Positions 1 through 8,497 of a stretch of DNA of 61,956 bases are shown one piece after another. The notes beneath the pieces were generated by a model that saw nothing but the letters and a program-made list of their open reading frames with translations, had not been told where the DNA came from and made no database searches. Where the stretch lies: assembly GCF_004353915.1 (NCBI RefSeq), contig NZ_SMRP01000001.1, positions 788,984 through 850,939 of the forward strand. Direction: 5' to 3'. The stretch is from Paraburkholderia silviterrae (GTDB taxonomy: Bacteria; Pseudomonadota; Gammaproteobacteria; Burkholderiales; Burkholderiaceae). The number at the start of each line of letters is the position of its first letter. The first letter of the stretch is position 1. A program made the translations under genes and the position numbers.

Positions 1-87
1 GCCGTGGTGGCAGACGCTCCGGAGCCACTTCGATATAAGGTTAGTGGTCCACTGCGTCACACTGGCGGTTTGAGCGGCTTTCTTTTG

Positions 88-121
88 CCTACTTTTCTTT
101 GCCGCTGCAAAGAAAAGTAGG
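88..121. repeat. 15-bp perfect hairpin, REP-like element
   Basis: Bases 88-102 and 107-121 are perfect inverse complements (core CTACTTTTCTTTGC) around a 4-base loop. From memory, this motif followed by a GTGCCGCCCCGCACAGGGG-like tail recurs between genes in Burkholderia-group genomes, so I call it a repetitive extragenic element. It could also act as a terminator for a gene left of the window. Confidence 0.6.
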
Positions 122-320
122 TGCCGCCCCGCACAGGGGTAACACTAATAGACCGACACGAATACAAGGAAACGCCAAAGTACTATAACCCGCACCCAAC
201 GGCAGAAATCACAATTTCAAACCCACTCACCAAAAGCATTGCCGCGCAAAAACGGGGCCGCCCTGCACGTCTGCCGACAATATATCCGTTTCGCGATGCA
301 TTGCGCGTGACACATGCGGG

Positions 321-338
321 ACGTCACACAGATGTCAT
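321..338 (+). promoter_or_regulatory. candidate PhoB box upstream of phnC
   Basis: ACGTCAC and ATGTCAT lie 11 bp apart (starts 321 and 332), the period of PhoB direct repeats (consensus CTGTCAT, 4-base spacer). The right half matches at 6 of 7 positions, the left half is weaker. It sits about 200 bp before phnC. phosphate-starvation control of phosphonate genes is well established in other bacteria; here it is inference. Confidence 0.3.
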
Positions 339-411
339 GAGCGCTCGCGCTGTCACGTTATCGACATGATTCGCCGCGCTCGCGGCGCACAGCCGCGCAA
401 ATAGGTGTAGT

Positions 412-427
412 CGTCTAGACGTCGCGA
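412..427 (+). promoter_or_regulatory. candidate PhnF operator upstream of phnC
   Basis: A perfect 10-bp palindrome CGTCTAGACG (412-421) extends into TCTAGACGTCGCGA (414-427), a near-match to the idealised palindrome TCTAGACGTCTAGA. The same 9-mer TCTAGACGT occurs at 21097-21105 in the phnF-phnG intergenic region, which suggests one regulator, most simply PhnF, controls both phosphonate loci. Confidence 0.45.
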
Positions 428-543
428 TGCCTTCACTCAACCGTCATAGTCCCTTCCTAGAATGACCCCACTCAATCAAGGATTCGCGGCCGCGTGCCCG
501 ATCCACGCGACGAATCGACATGGACGCCAGGAAGTACGCCGGA

Positions 544-1377
544 ATGGACGCAATCCGCATCGAACGCCTCTCGAAGACCTTTAGCGGGGCCGCAAGCCGC
601 AAGGCGCTCGACGAAATCAACCTGCGCGTGAGCGCAGGCGAAATGGTTGCGCTGATCGGCGCATCGGGCTCGGGCAAGTCCACGCTGCTGCGCCACATCG
701 CCGGCTTCGTGGCCGCCGATCCACAACCTTCGCAGATCGAAATACTTGGCCGGCCGATTCAGCAGAACGGACGCATCGTGCGCGAGGTGCGCCGCATTCG
801 CCGCGATATCGGCTTCGTGTTTCAACAGTTCAATCTCGTGCACCGGCTCACGGTGGAAACCAACGTGCTGATTGGCGCGCTCGCGCGCCTGCCACTGTGG
901 CGCCGTCTCACCGGATGGTTTCCGCGCAGCGAGCGCGAGCTAACGGCTGCGGCGCTCGCGGAAGTGGGCATCGGCGACAAAGCAGGCGAGCGCGCCGCGA
1001 ATCTCTCGGGCGGCCAGCAGCAGCGCGCCGCCCTCGCCCGCGCGCTCGTGCAGCGCGCACGCCTGATTCTCGCCGACGAGCCGATCGCCTCGCTCGACCC
1101 CGAGTCGTCGCGCCGCGTGATGGAGATGCTGCGCATGCTCAACCGCAATCACGGGCTCACGGTGCTCGTGTCGCTGCATCAAGTCGATATCGCGATGCGG
1201 TACTGCCCGCGCACGATCGCGCTGCGTGACGGCCGCGTGGTCTACGACGGCCCGTCCGCCGCGCTCACGCCCGCCCTATTGCACGAGCTTTACGGCAGCG
1301 CCGCGCGCGAGTTGCTCGAATCCGATCCCGCTCATGCGGCCACTCACCGCTTCGGCGCGCAGCCTGAAGCTGCCTGA
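544..1377 (+). CDS. phnC: Phosphonate ABC transporter ATP-binding protein PhnC
   Basis: This 277-residue ATPase should power uptake of phosphonates (and possibly phosphate esters or phosphite) with PhnD and PhnE. Walker A is GASGSGKST near residue 40, the ABC signature is [15 protein letters not shown] near 155, and Walker B RLILADEP follows. I prefer the ATG at 544, which has AGGAAG upstream, over an ATG at 520 with no visible ribosome binding site. phnD and phnE follow on the same strand, making a phnCDE operon that sits about 18 kb from the C-P lyase genes in the same window. Confidence 0.93.
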   Translation: MDAIRIERLSKTFSGAASRKALDEINLRVSAGEMVALIGASGSGKSTLLRHIAGFVAADPQPSQIEILGRPIQQNGRIVREVRRIRRDIGFVFQQFNLVHRLTVETNVLIGALARLPLWRRLTGWFPRSERELTAAALAEVGIGDKAGERAANLSGGQQQRAALARALVQRARLILADEPIASLDPESSRRVMEMLRMLNRNHGLTVLVSLHQVDIAMRYCPRTIALRDGRVVYDGPSAALTPALLHELYGSAARELLESDPAHAATHRFGAQPEAA

Positions 1378-1438
1378 AGTCGCCGGAAGCTACCCGATCA
1401 CGCAAACGTCCCCCCTCCCCACGGAATCCGCCTCTCCC

Positions 1439-2425
1439 ATGAAACTGCTCCGTTCCATGCTCTCCTGGTGCGCCGCCGGCGCCGTCGCGTTCGCCTCGCT
1501 CGGCGCTTCGGCCGCCCACGCGGAAGACATCAACTTCGGCATCATCTCCACCGATTCGTCTTCGGTGCTCAAGCAACGCTGGCAGCCGTTCATCGACGAC
1601 ATGAACCGCCAGACCGGCCTGCACGTGACAGCGTTCTTCGCGACCGACTACTCGGGCATCATCGAAGCCATGCGCTTCAACAAGGTGCAGCTCGGCTACT
1701 TCGGCAACGCCTCGGCGATGGAAGCGGTGGACCGCTCGAACGGCGAAATCTTCGCGAAGGTGCTCTACGCCAACGGCGACGCCGGCTACAAGTCGGTGCT
1801 CATCACCAACGTCAACAGCCGCGTGAAGACGCTCGACGATGTATTCAAGAATACTAAGGATCTGACGCTCGGCTGGGGCGATCCGAATTCCACTTCGGGC
1901 ACGCTGATTCCCGGCTATTACCTGTTCGCGCAGCACGGCGTCTCGGTGAACGCATCTGCGTTCAAGACGGTGCTGCCTTCGAGCCACGAAGCGAACCTGC
2001 TCGCGGTGGTCAACAACAAGGTCGACATCGCGACCAACAACACCATCGAGCTCGCCACGCTCCAGCAGAAGCACCCGGACCGCTTCGCGCAGGTGCGCGT
2101 GCTGTGGACCTCGCCGCTGATCCCGTCCGACCCGCTCGTGTGGCGCAAGGACCTGCCTGAAGCCACCAAGCAGAAGCTGCGCGACTTCTTCTATCACTAC
2201 GCGAAGACCGATCCGAAGGAGAAGAAGATCATGGCCGACATCACGGGCTACGCAGGCTTCGCGCCCGCCTCCGACGCCCAGTTGCTGCCGATCCGCCAGG
2301 TCGCGCTGTTCCAGCAGAAAGAGAAGATCGCCGCCGACACGCATCTCTCCGACGAGGACCGCAAGAGCCAGATTGCGGCCATCGACGCGAAGATCGGCGC
2401 GCTCGCCAACGCGACGAAGCAGTAA
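1439..2425 (+). CDS. phnD: Phosphonate ABC transporter periplasmic binding protein PhnD
   Basis: The 328-residue product starts with a Sec signal peptide (basic n-region, hydrophobic core, ending near ASAAHA before EDINFG), so it acts in the periplasm. The body matches PhnD/PtxB-type binding proteins: FGIISTDSS, then [15 protein letters not shown] and [10 protein letters not shown], segments that line the ligand pocket in the family. An in-frame start further upstream would overlap phnC and hide the signal peptide, so I start at 1439. The stop overlaps the phnE start (TAATG). Confidence 0.93.
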   Translation: MKLLRSMLSWCAAGAVAFASLGASAAHAEDINFGIISTDSSSVLKQRWQPFIDDMNRQTGLHVTAFFATDYSGIIEAMRFNKVQLGYFGNASAMEAVDRSNGEIFAKVLYANGDAGYKSVLITNVNSRVKTLDDVFKNTKDLTLGWGDPNSTSGTLIPGYYLFAQHGVSVNASAFKTVLPSSHEANLLAVVNNKVDIATNNTIELATLQQKHPDRFAQVRVLWTSPLIPSDPLVWRKDLPEATKQKLRDFFYHYAKTDPKEKKIMADITGYAGFAPASDAQLLPIRQVALFQQKEKIAADTHLSDEDRKSQIAAIDAKIGALANATKQ

Positions 2426-3324
2426 TGGGCACGATGGACTTCGACGCATCGCGGCTCGCGCAGCGCGCCGACGGCCTCGACGCGGAGCCGTCGGCGCACC
2501 TCGGCGAAGCGCCTGCGCAAGCGCCGGCCACGCCGGCGCTGCTCGCGCGCCAGGTGAGCGCAACCGCGGGCAAGCGCAGCTGGTCGTCGCTCGTGCTGTG
2601 GGCAGTCGTATTCGTGCTGCTCGGCGCGGCCTGGCGCGGCGCGGACATGCGTCCTCTCGATCTGTTCGCAGACTCGCAGAACATGGGCACCTTCGCGAGC
2701 GGCTTCTTCCCGCCCGACTTCACCGAATGGCGCACCTATGTGCACGAGATGTGGGTGACGGTGGCCGTCGCGCTTTGGGGCACGGCGCTCGCCATCGTCT
2801 GCGCGGTGCCGTTCGGGCTGATGTCCTCGCACAACCTCGCGCCGCGCTGGGTCCTGCATCCGGTGCGCCGCCTGATGGACGCATGCCGCGCCATCAACGA
2901 GATGGTGTTCGCGATGCTCTTCATCGTCGCGGTCGGGCTCGGGCCGTTCGCGGGCGTGCTCGCGCTGTGGGTCCACACGACGGGGGTGCTCGCCAAGCTC
3001 TTCGCGGAAGCCGTCGAGGCCATCGACCCGCGCCCCGCCGAGGGCGTGCGCGCGACCGGCGCCACGCCGCTCGACGAGATCATCTACGGCGTGCTGCCCC
3101 AGGTCTTGCCGCTGTGGATCTCATACGCGCTTTACCGGTTCGAGTCGAACGTGCGCTCGGCGATGGTGGTGGGCATGGTGGGCGCGGGCGGCATCGGCGT
3201 CGTGCTGTACGAGGAAATCCGCTCGTTCGACTATGCGCAGACGAGCGCGGTGCTGATCATGGTGATCGCCGTGGTGACGGTGATCGACCTCGTCTCCGCG
3301 CAACTGCGCGCGCGTGTGATCTGA
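2425..3324 (+). CDS. phnE: Phosphonate ABC transporter permease PhnE
   Basis: A 299-residue inner-membrane permease of the PhnE family. After a cytoplasmic N-terminal stretch of about 50 residues rich in Ala, a first membrane segment ([17 protein letters not shown]) is followed by the binding-protein-dependent transport domain, with [18 protein letters not shown] as the cytoplasmic loop that docks to PhnC. The start codon overlaps the phnD stop by one base. A strong terminator follows at 3358-3403, closing the phnCDE unit. Confidence 0.92.
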   Translation: MGTMDFDASRLAQRADGLDAEPSAHLGEAPAQAPATPALLARQVSATAGKRSWSSLVLWAVVFVLLGAAWRGADMRPLDLFADSQNMGTFASGFFPPDFTEWRTYVHEMWVTVAVALWGTALAIVCAVPFGLMSSHNLAPRWVLHPVRRLMDACRAINEMVFAMLFIVAVGLGPFAGVLALWVHTTGVLAKLFAEAVEAIDPRPAEGVRATGATPLDEIIYGVLPQVLPLWISYALYRFESNVRSAMVVGMVGAGGIGVVLYEEIRSFDYAQTSAVLIMVIAVVTVIDLVSAQLRARVI

Positions 3325-3357
3325 GACCTCCACGCCCACCCCATTAAGTGCGGCGAG

Positions 3358-3403
3358 GCGCGGGCTGCATGGCAACCGCCGTGCAGCCCGCGCTTATTTC
3401 TTT
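3358..3403 (+). terminator. Intrinsic terminator after phnE
   Basis: A 12-bp perfect stem (3358-3369 with 3382-3393) is followed by TTATTTCTTT, the layout of a rho-independent terminator for phnCDE. Confidence 0.85.
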
Positions 3404-3508
3404 GGACGGCCCACCCTTGCGTTCTGGCGCTGCGGCGCATTCGCTGGAATAATCGGCTGCTTGCGGCCGCAACCTCCCCGCGCCCACCCCACTCATAGCG
3501 CTCGTTCG

Positions 3509-4345
3509 ATGGCAAGCTTCGTCGTCCTGCTAGTCCTGCTCTCGGCACTCATGCACGCGAGCTGGAACGCTTTTCTCCACCTCTCGGGCGACCGCGTCTG
3601 GCTGCTCGGCATGTTCTCGGTACCCTATGTGCTCGTGAGCGCCGTCGGCGTGTGCGTGCTGCCGCTGCCCGCTCCGGCGAGCTGGCCGTATATCGCGGCA
3701 TCGGCACTGCTCGAATTCGCGTACTGCTTCGCACTGGTCCGCGCCTACCGCAGCGGCGACTTCGGGCAGATCTACCCGATCGCGCGCGGCCTCTCACCGC
3801 TGCTCGTGTTCGTGGGCGCGCTCGTGTTCGCGCACGAGGAACTGCACGCGCTCGCCGCCACGGGCGTGATGCTGGTCTCGCTCGGCATCATGTCGCTCGC
3901 GTTCAGGCGCGGCATGCGCTTCTCGGGCGAAAGCGTGCCCTGGGCGCTGGTGACGGGCTTCTTCATCGCGACCTATTCGGTCGTCGACGGCCTCGGCGCG
4001 CGCCTCGCCGGCAATCCGCTCAGCTACATCATGTGGGTCTATCTGCTCTGGAACGTCCCGCAGTTCATCGTGGTCTGCAAGCTGCGCGGCGGCGCGGCGC
4101 AAATGTTCGTCTCGAAGGGCAATGCGGTGCGCGGCATGCTCGCCGGCGTGCTCGCGCTGAGCGCGTATTGCCTCGTGATCGAGGCGTTCCGTTATCTGCC
4201 GATCGCCATGGTGTCCGCGCTGCGCGAGATGTCGTCGATCTTCGCGGTGCTGATCGGCTGGCTCTTCATGCGGGAAAAGCTCACCGCGCGCCGTATGGTC
4301 GCGTGTGTGCTCGTGACCTGCGGGGCAGTGTTGATACGGATGTAA
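3509..4345 (+). CDS. EamA/DMT-family permease
   Basis: The 278-residue protein has about ten hydrophobic segments in two similar halves, as in drug/metabolite transporters of the EamA type. Segments include FVVLLVLLSALMHASWNAFL at the start and the family-typical ISRE-like element ALREMSSIFAVLIGWLFM near the end. I start at the ATG at 3509, since the upstream in-frame extension is Pro/Arg-rich and not membrane-like. Substrate unknown. It follows phnE but a terminator separates them, so a phosphonate role is only a guess. Confidence 0.85.
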   Translation: MASFVVLLVLLSALMHASWNAFLHLSGDRVWLLGMFSVPYVLVSAVGVCVLPLPAPASWPYIAASALLEFAYCFALVRAYRSGDFGQIYPIARGLSPLLVFVGALVFAHEELHALAATGVMLVSLGIMSLAFRRGMRFSGESVPWALVTGFFIATYSVVDGLGARLAGNPLSYIMWVYLLWNVPQFIVVCKLRGGAAQMFVSKGNAVRGMLAGVLALSAYCLVIEAFRYLPIAMVSALREMSSIFAVLIGWLFMREKLTARRMVACVLVTCGAVLIRM

Positions 4346-4363
4346 GCGGGCCGTGATGCGGGC

Positions 4364-4753
4364 TCACGCCTGCATGATCAGCGTCGGGTGGTAGCGCCAG
4401 ATTTTTGGATCCGCGCTCAGCAACGGCATGCCTTCGTGCAGTGCCTGCGCAATCATCAGGCGATCGAACGGATCACCATGATCCGCGTGGACGGGCAGCG
4501 ACGCGACGGCCTCCGTGTGATCGCCCGTAATAGGCAGCTCCGCAAAACCAGCCAGACGAAACGCCGAGCGGGCATCGCGCGGATGCACGCGCAGATTTCC
4601 CTTCGCGTGCTTGATGGCGATCTCCCATACTGCCGCCGTACTTACGAACAACGTGTTGGCCGGATCCTCGATGACCTGCGCGGCGCGCGCCGACAGCTGC
4701 GGCGCCCCCTCTGCCGCCCATAGGGCAATGTGTGTGTCGAGCAATACTCTCAC
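4364..4753 (-). CDS. PIN-domain toxin, VapC-like
   Basis: A 129-residue PIN-domain ribonuclease, the toxin of a type II pair. It opens with RVLLDTHIALWAAEG, giving the first catalytic aspartate. Later come VWEIAIK (acidic residue) and HGDPFDRLMIAQAL with the conserved DPFDR aspartates, then LLSADPKIWRY. Its start overlaps the antitoxin stop by 4 bases (ATGA), so the two are translationally coupled. The family cleaves RNA, often tRNA or mRNA; the target here is not predictable. Confidence 0.9.
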   Translation of the reverse strand: MRVLLDTHIALWAAEGAPQLSARAAQVIEDPANTLFVSTAAVWEIAIKHAKGNLRVHPRDARSAFRLAGFAELPITGDHTEAVASLPVHADHGDPFDRLMIAQALHEGMPLLSADPKIWRYHPTLIMQA

Positions 4754-5019
4754 GGCTCGACGCCCGCGCCGGCACTCGCATCGAAATCGGCTTCAATCTC
4801 CGAATCGCCAGCGTTGAACGCCTCGAGTGTGGCTGGCACGTTGAGGCCGGCAAGCAGCTGGCGCGCCGCGCCAATTCGCCGTGGCGCGCTGTACGGAACG
4901 AGCCGCGCGACGGGCGTACCGTTGCGCGCGATGATGACCTCGTTTTCCTGGCCGACTTCGAGCCGCTCGACGAGGCTGGAAAGTTTTGACTTGGCGTCGT
5001 GCATGTTGACCGTAAGCAT
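4750..5019 (-). CDS. Phd/YefM-family antitoxin
   Basis: An 89-residue antitoxin. The N-terminal half (MLTVNMHDAKSKLSSLVERL, then EVIIARNGTPVARLVPY) is the standard Phd/YefM DNA-binding fold; the acidic tail (GDSEIEADFD) is the likely toxin-binding part. It is encoded just before the PIN toxin. GGAGAG lies a few bases before the ATG. Paired TTAGCTA boxes upstream are the probable autoregulatory operator. Confidence 0.9.
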   Translation of the reverse strand: MLTVNMHDAKSKLSSLVERLEVGQENEVIIARNGTPVARLVPYSAPRRIGAARQLLAGLNVPATLEAFNAGDSEIEADFDASAGAGVEP

Positions 5020-5054
5020 GGCGCTCTCTCCATGGCGCGCGAAGCTCGCGCGAT

Positions 5055-5078
5055 ATTAGCTAATCAATGTTAGCTAGT
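5055..5078 (-). promoter_or_regulatory. Toxin-antitoxin operator candidate
   Basis: The palindrome ATTAGCTAAT (5055-5064) is followed by GTTAGCTAGT (5069-5078), so TTAGCTA recurs 14 bp apart, just upstream of the antitoxin start. Paired palindromes at this place are typical binding sites for Phd/YefM antitoxin-toxin complexes. Confidence 0.55.
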
Positions 5079-5189
5079 ATGCCGCCAGTCGCGCATTAGA
5101 GCAACAGCAGACGGCCCACCCGGAACACCGGCTAGATCCCGGCGGACGCAATTGACGCACCGGGCGCATGATTTCCCGGTCAGGCCCGG

Positions 5190-6905
5190 CTAGGCAAACA
5201 CCGGCAACGTCACATCAATCGCCTCGGCGAGCGTATCGAACGCGGGCGCGATTTCCTCGTCGGGCACGCACGCATAGCCAATCAACAGCCCCGACGCCGC
5301 GCGCTCGCGCTCCGAGTAATAACCCGACAGCGGCCGCACGACGATATTGCGCGCAAGCGCGGCCTCGGCCACGGCGCGGTCGTCGCTGCCTTCGGGCAAC
5401 TGCATCACCACGTGCAGCCCCGCATCGCCGCCCATGGCCGGCAGCGCATCGCCGTAACGGCGCGTGGCCGCATCGAGCAGGGCCTGGCGGCGCTGGCCAT
5501 AGAGCGCGCGCATCTTGCGGATGTGCGAGGTGAAATGCCCTTCGGCGATGAACTCCGCCAGCACCGCCTGCTGCAGGAGCTGACCCTCGCGATAGAGCTC
5601 GGCGCTCGCGGTCGCGAAGCTCTCGGCGAGCGGCTCGGGCGCAACGAGATAGCCCACGCGCAGCCCCGGAAACAGCGTCTTGCCGAAGCTGCCCACATAG
5701 ATCACCTGCCCCGCCGTATCGAGCCCCTGTAGCGACGCGAGCGGCCTGCTGCCGTAGCGGAATTCGCTGTCGTAGTCGTCCTCGATGATCCAGCACTGGT
5801 GCTGGCGCGCGTACTCGAGCAGCATGCGGCGGCGCGCGAGGCTCATCACCATGCCGAGCGGGTACTGGTGCGAGGGCGTGACGAGAATCAGCTTCGGCGG
5901 CGCGGCGGCGAAGTCGGCCGTCGACGGATTGATGCCCTCGCTGTCCACCGCGATCGGGCGCGGTTTGAGCCCCGACACCTGCAGCACGCTGCGCACGCCC
6001 CAGTAGCACGGGTCTTCGGTCCAGATCGTGTCACCGGGGTCGGAGAGCAGGCGCACGGCCAGGTCCACCGACTGGTGGATGCCCGTCGTGATGATGATTT
6101 GCTCGGGCGAGCAGCGCACCGAGCGCGAAGTGCGCAGATAGTCAGCGAGCACGTGGCGCAGGAGCGCCAGGCCGCCGCCCGGCGCGTAGGTCAGCAGATC
6201 GGGGCGCAGGCTGCGCCAGTACTTGTTGTGCAGGCGCGTCCAGATGCGCGCCGGAAAGCGCGAGACGTCGGGCACGCCCGGCATGAACGCGCCGCCCTGG
6301 CGCTTCGAAACGCCCGCGCCCGCGATCAGGCGCGCGCCGCGCGTGGAGAGCGCGCGGGCCGCCGTGCGCTGCGCCTGCGTGGGCGCGAACGGCGCCTGGA
6401 TGTCCTCGGTATCCGCGCGAAGAGAATCGGCTTGCATCGCGGGCCTCGCCGCAATTGGCGGCACGCCATCGGCGCCTGGCAAAGTGCGCGTAATTGGGCT
6501 GTTAGTTGCGATTAAACCCGCATTGCCCACCATGCGTGCAGTCATGCCCGCCATCGAATTGGGTGCGGATCCAGATTCAGCGGCATTTTTAGCCATCCGC
6601 AGGGAGCCAATTTCCGCCGCGCCAACGATCTCATCGGGCGAAGTATCGGCGACGAAGGTCCCGCGCCCCGTCGCCGAAGTCACATAGCCTTCGAGCACGA
6701 GTTGCTCGTACACCTGCGTAACCGTATTGCGCGCAATGCCCAGCTCCGCCGCCAGCAGCCGGGACGACGGCACCCGCGCGCCCGCGGGCAACTCGCGCGA
6801 GAGGATCGCCTGCTGCAGCAGACGATGCAGTTGCCGGTAGACCGGTTGACCGCTGCCGCGCTCGATCCGCTGGGCCAGCCAGTCGGACAGGACACTCGCT
6901 CGCAT
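5190..6905 (-). CDS. gabR: MocR-family regulator, GabR-like
   Basis: A 571-residue fusion of a GntR winged-helix domain (residues about 1-80: ARVPSSRLLAAELGIARNTV and VLEGYVTSATGRGTFV) to a fold-type I aminotransferase domain that senses PLP and substrate. The PLP lysine lies in YVGSFGKTLFPGLRVGY. Divergent placement next to gabT points to GabR, which activates GABA catabolism genes when GABA forms an adduct with PLP. The linker between domains is about 120 residues and low-complexity, longer than usual for MocR proteins. PdxR-like function is the alternative. Confidence 0.85.
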   Translation of the reverse strand: MRASVLSDWLAQRIERGSGQPVYRQLHRLLQQAILSRELPAGARVPSSRLLAAELGIARNTVTQVYEQLVLEGYVTSATGRGTFVADTSPDEIVGAAEIGSLRMAKNAAESGSAPNSMAGMTARMVGNAGLIATNSPITRTLPGADGVPPIAARPAMQADSLRADTEDIQAPFAPTQAQRTAARALSTRGARLIAGAGVSKRQGGAFMPGVPDVSRFPARIWTRLHNKYWRSLRPDLLTYAPGGGLALLRHVLADYLRTSRSVRCSPEQIIITTGIHQSVDLAVRLLSDPGDTIWTEDPCYWGVRSVLQVSGLKPRPIAVDSEGINPSTADFAAAPPKLILVTPSHQYPLGMVMSLARRRMLLEYARQHQCWIIEDDYDSEFRYGSRPLASLQGLDTAGQVIYVGSFGKTLFPGLRVGYLVAPEPLAESFATASAELYREGQLLQQAVLAEFIAEGHFTSHIRKMRALYGQRRQALLDAATRRYGDALPAMGGDAGLHVVMQLPEGSDDRAVAEAALARNIVVRPLSGYYSERERAASGLLIGYACVPDEEIAPAFDTLAEAIDVTLPVFA

Positions 6906-6910
6906 CGAAA

Positions 6911-6956
6911 TTGGCTCCTAATAATTTTACTGAATGGCTCTGAAATTTAGAGCCAA
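6911..6956. promoter_or_regulatory. GabR-type operator candidate
   Basis: TTGGCTC (6911-6917) and ATGGCTC (6934-6940) are direct repeats 23 bp apart, and GAGCCAA (6950-6956) is the inverse of the first. They lie between the divergent gabR and gabT starts. MocR regulators are known to bind paired direct repeats about two helical turns apart. Confidence 0.5.
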
Positions 6957-7056
6957 ACGTGAGTATAGTCGCTGCATGGACGGAATGCGGACCGAATGGG
7001 ACCGTATGCCGGTCCACCCGACAACCGAACCGACACTGTTTTCGAAGGAGACGAAC

Positions 7057-8343
7057 GTGAGCAAGAACGCCGAACTGCAGAACCGCAAGAACGCCATTAC
7101 CCCGCGCGGCGTGGGCGTAATGTGCGACTTCTACGCCGAGCGCGCCGAGAACGCGGAACTGTGGGACGTCGAAGGCCGCCGTTTCATCGACTTCGCCGCC
7201 GGTATCGCCGTGTGCAACACGGGCCACCGCCATCCGAAGATCGTCGCCGCCATCAAGGCGCAGCTCGACCACTTCACGCACACCGCCTACCAGATCGTCC
7301 CCTACGAGTCGTACGTCTCGCTGGCCGAGAAGGTCGCCCAGCGCGCACCGGGCAACTTCGCCAAGAAGGCCGCGTTCTTCACGACCGGCGCCGAAGCCGT
7401 CGAGAACGCCGTCAAGATCGCCCGCGCCCACACCGGCCGTCCGGGCGTGATCGCCTTCGCGGGCGGCTTCCACGGCCGCACGCTGATGGGCATGGCGCTC
7501 ACGGGCAAGGTCGCGCCGTACAAGCTCGCGTTCGGCCCGTTCCCGGCCGACGTCTATCACGCGCCGTACCCCAACTCGGTCCACGGCATCAGCACGGCTG
7601 ACTCGCTCAAGCACATCGAGATGCTGTTCAAGGCCGACATCGATCCGAAGCGCGTCGCCGCGATCATCTTCGAACCGGTCCAGGGCGAAGGCGGCTTCTA
7701 CCAGGCGCCCGCTGACTTCGTGCGCGGCCTGCGCAAGATTTGCGACACGCACGGCATCCTGCTGATCGCCGACGAAGTGCAAACGGGCTTCGCGCGCACC
7801 GGCAAGCTGTTCGCGATGGAACACTACGACGTCACGCCGGACCTGATGACGATCGCCAAGAGCCTGGCCGGCGGCATGCCGCTGTCGGGCGTGGTCGGCC
7901 GCGCGGAAGTCATGGACGCGGCAGCGCCCGGCGGCCTCGGCGGCACCTACGCGGGCAACCCGCTGGCGGTGGCGTCGGCGCACGCGGTGATCGAGATCAT
8001 CGAAGAAGAGAAGCTTTGCGAACGCGCCACCCAGCTCGGCGACAAGCTCAAGGCCAAGCTCAACGCGATGAAGGCCGAAGTCCCGCAAATCGCCGACGTG
8101 CGCGGTCCGGGCGCGATGAACGCGGTCGAATTCTTCAAGCCGGGCACGAACGAAGCGGACGCCGACTTCACCAAGCGCGTGCAGACCGCTGCGCTGAACC
8201 GCGGCCTGCTGCTGCTCATCTGCGGCGTGTACTCGAACGTCGTGCGCTTCCTGTTCCCGCTGACGATTCAGGACAACGTGTTCGACGAAGCGCTCGCGAT
8301 CCTCGAAGAGTCGATCAAGGAAGCCGTGGGCGTGCCGGCGTAA
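7057..8343 (+). CDS. gabT: 4-aminobutyrate aminotransferase
   Basis: This 428-residue class III aminotransferase should convert GABA and 2-oxoglutarate to succinate semialdehyde and glutamate. Visible family motifs are FTTGAEAVENAVKIAR, FAGGFHGRTLMGMALTG, IIFEPVQGEGG and ADEVQTGFARTG; the PLP lysine is in MTIAKSLAGGMPL. I choose the GTG at 7057 because AAGGAG lies 7 bases upstream and the resulting length equals the family norm. Upstream in-frame codons run through the gabR operator and are not coding. gabD follows. Confidence 0.95.
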   Translation: MSKNAELQNRKNAITPRGVGVMCDFYAERAENAELWDVEGRRFIDFAAGIAVCNTGHRHPKIVAAIKAQLDHFTHTAYQIVPYESYVSLAEKVAQRAPGNFAKKAAFFTTGAEAVENAVKIARAHTGRPGVIAFAGGFHGRTLMGMALTGKVAPYKLAFGPFPADVYHAPYPNSVHGISTADSLKHIEMLFKADIDPKRVAAIIFEPVQGEGGFYQAPADFVRGLRKICDTHGILLIADEVQTGFARTGKLFAMEHYDVTPDLMTIAKSLAGGMPLSGVVGRAEVMDAAAPGGLGGTYAGNPLAVASAHAVIEIIEEEKLCERATQLGDKLKAKLNAMKAEVPQIADVRGPGAMNAVEFFKPGTNEADADFTKRVQTAALNRGLLLLICGVYSNVVRFLFPLTIQDNVFDEALAILEESIKEAVGVPA

Positions 8344-8497
8344 GCCTCGCGTCGCGACTTCAGCCTTAGCACAAGCACTTAGTGGCCCGCCGCGCGCGGG
8401 CCATCCACGAAACGGCACACCGGCGTTTGCCGCTGTGCCGTTTGTCGTTCTTATTGCATCGAAATCGAATCGCATCAACGCTATCGGGAGCCCAGGC

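Larger units (their letters stand above)
1..543. other. phnC upstream region, no gene
   Basis: I see no convincing gene here. A short frame at 121-369 has no ribosome binding site and does not resemble a protein family. The stretch holds a strong hairpin (88-121), a possible Pho box (321-338) and a possible PhnF operator (412-427), listed separately. The left edge may be the end of an upstream transcription unit that lies outside the window. Confidence 0.6.

Noticed and set aside
121..369. Possible 82-residue protein before phnC
   Set aside because: No ribosome binding site, no family resemblance, and it overlaps the REP-like tail and the candidate regulatory boxes.
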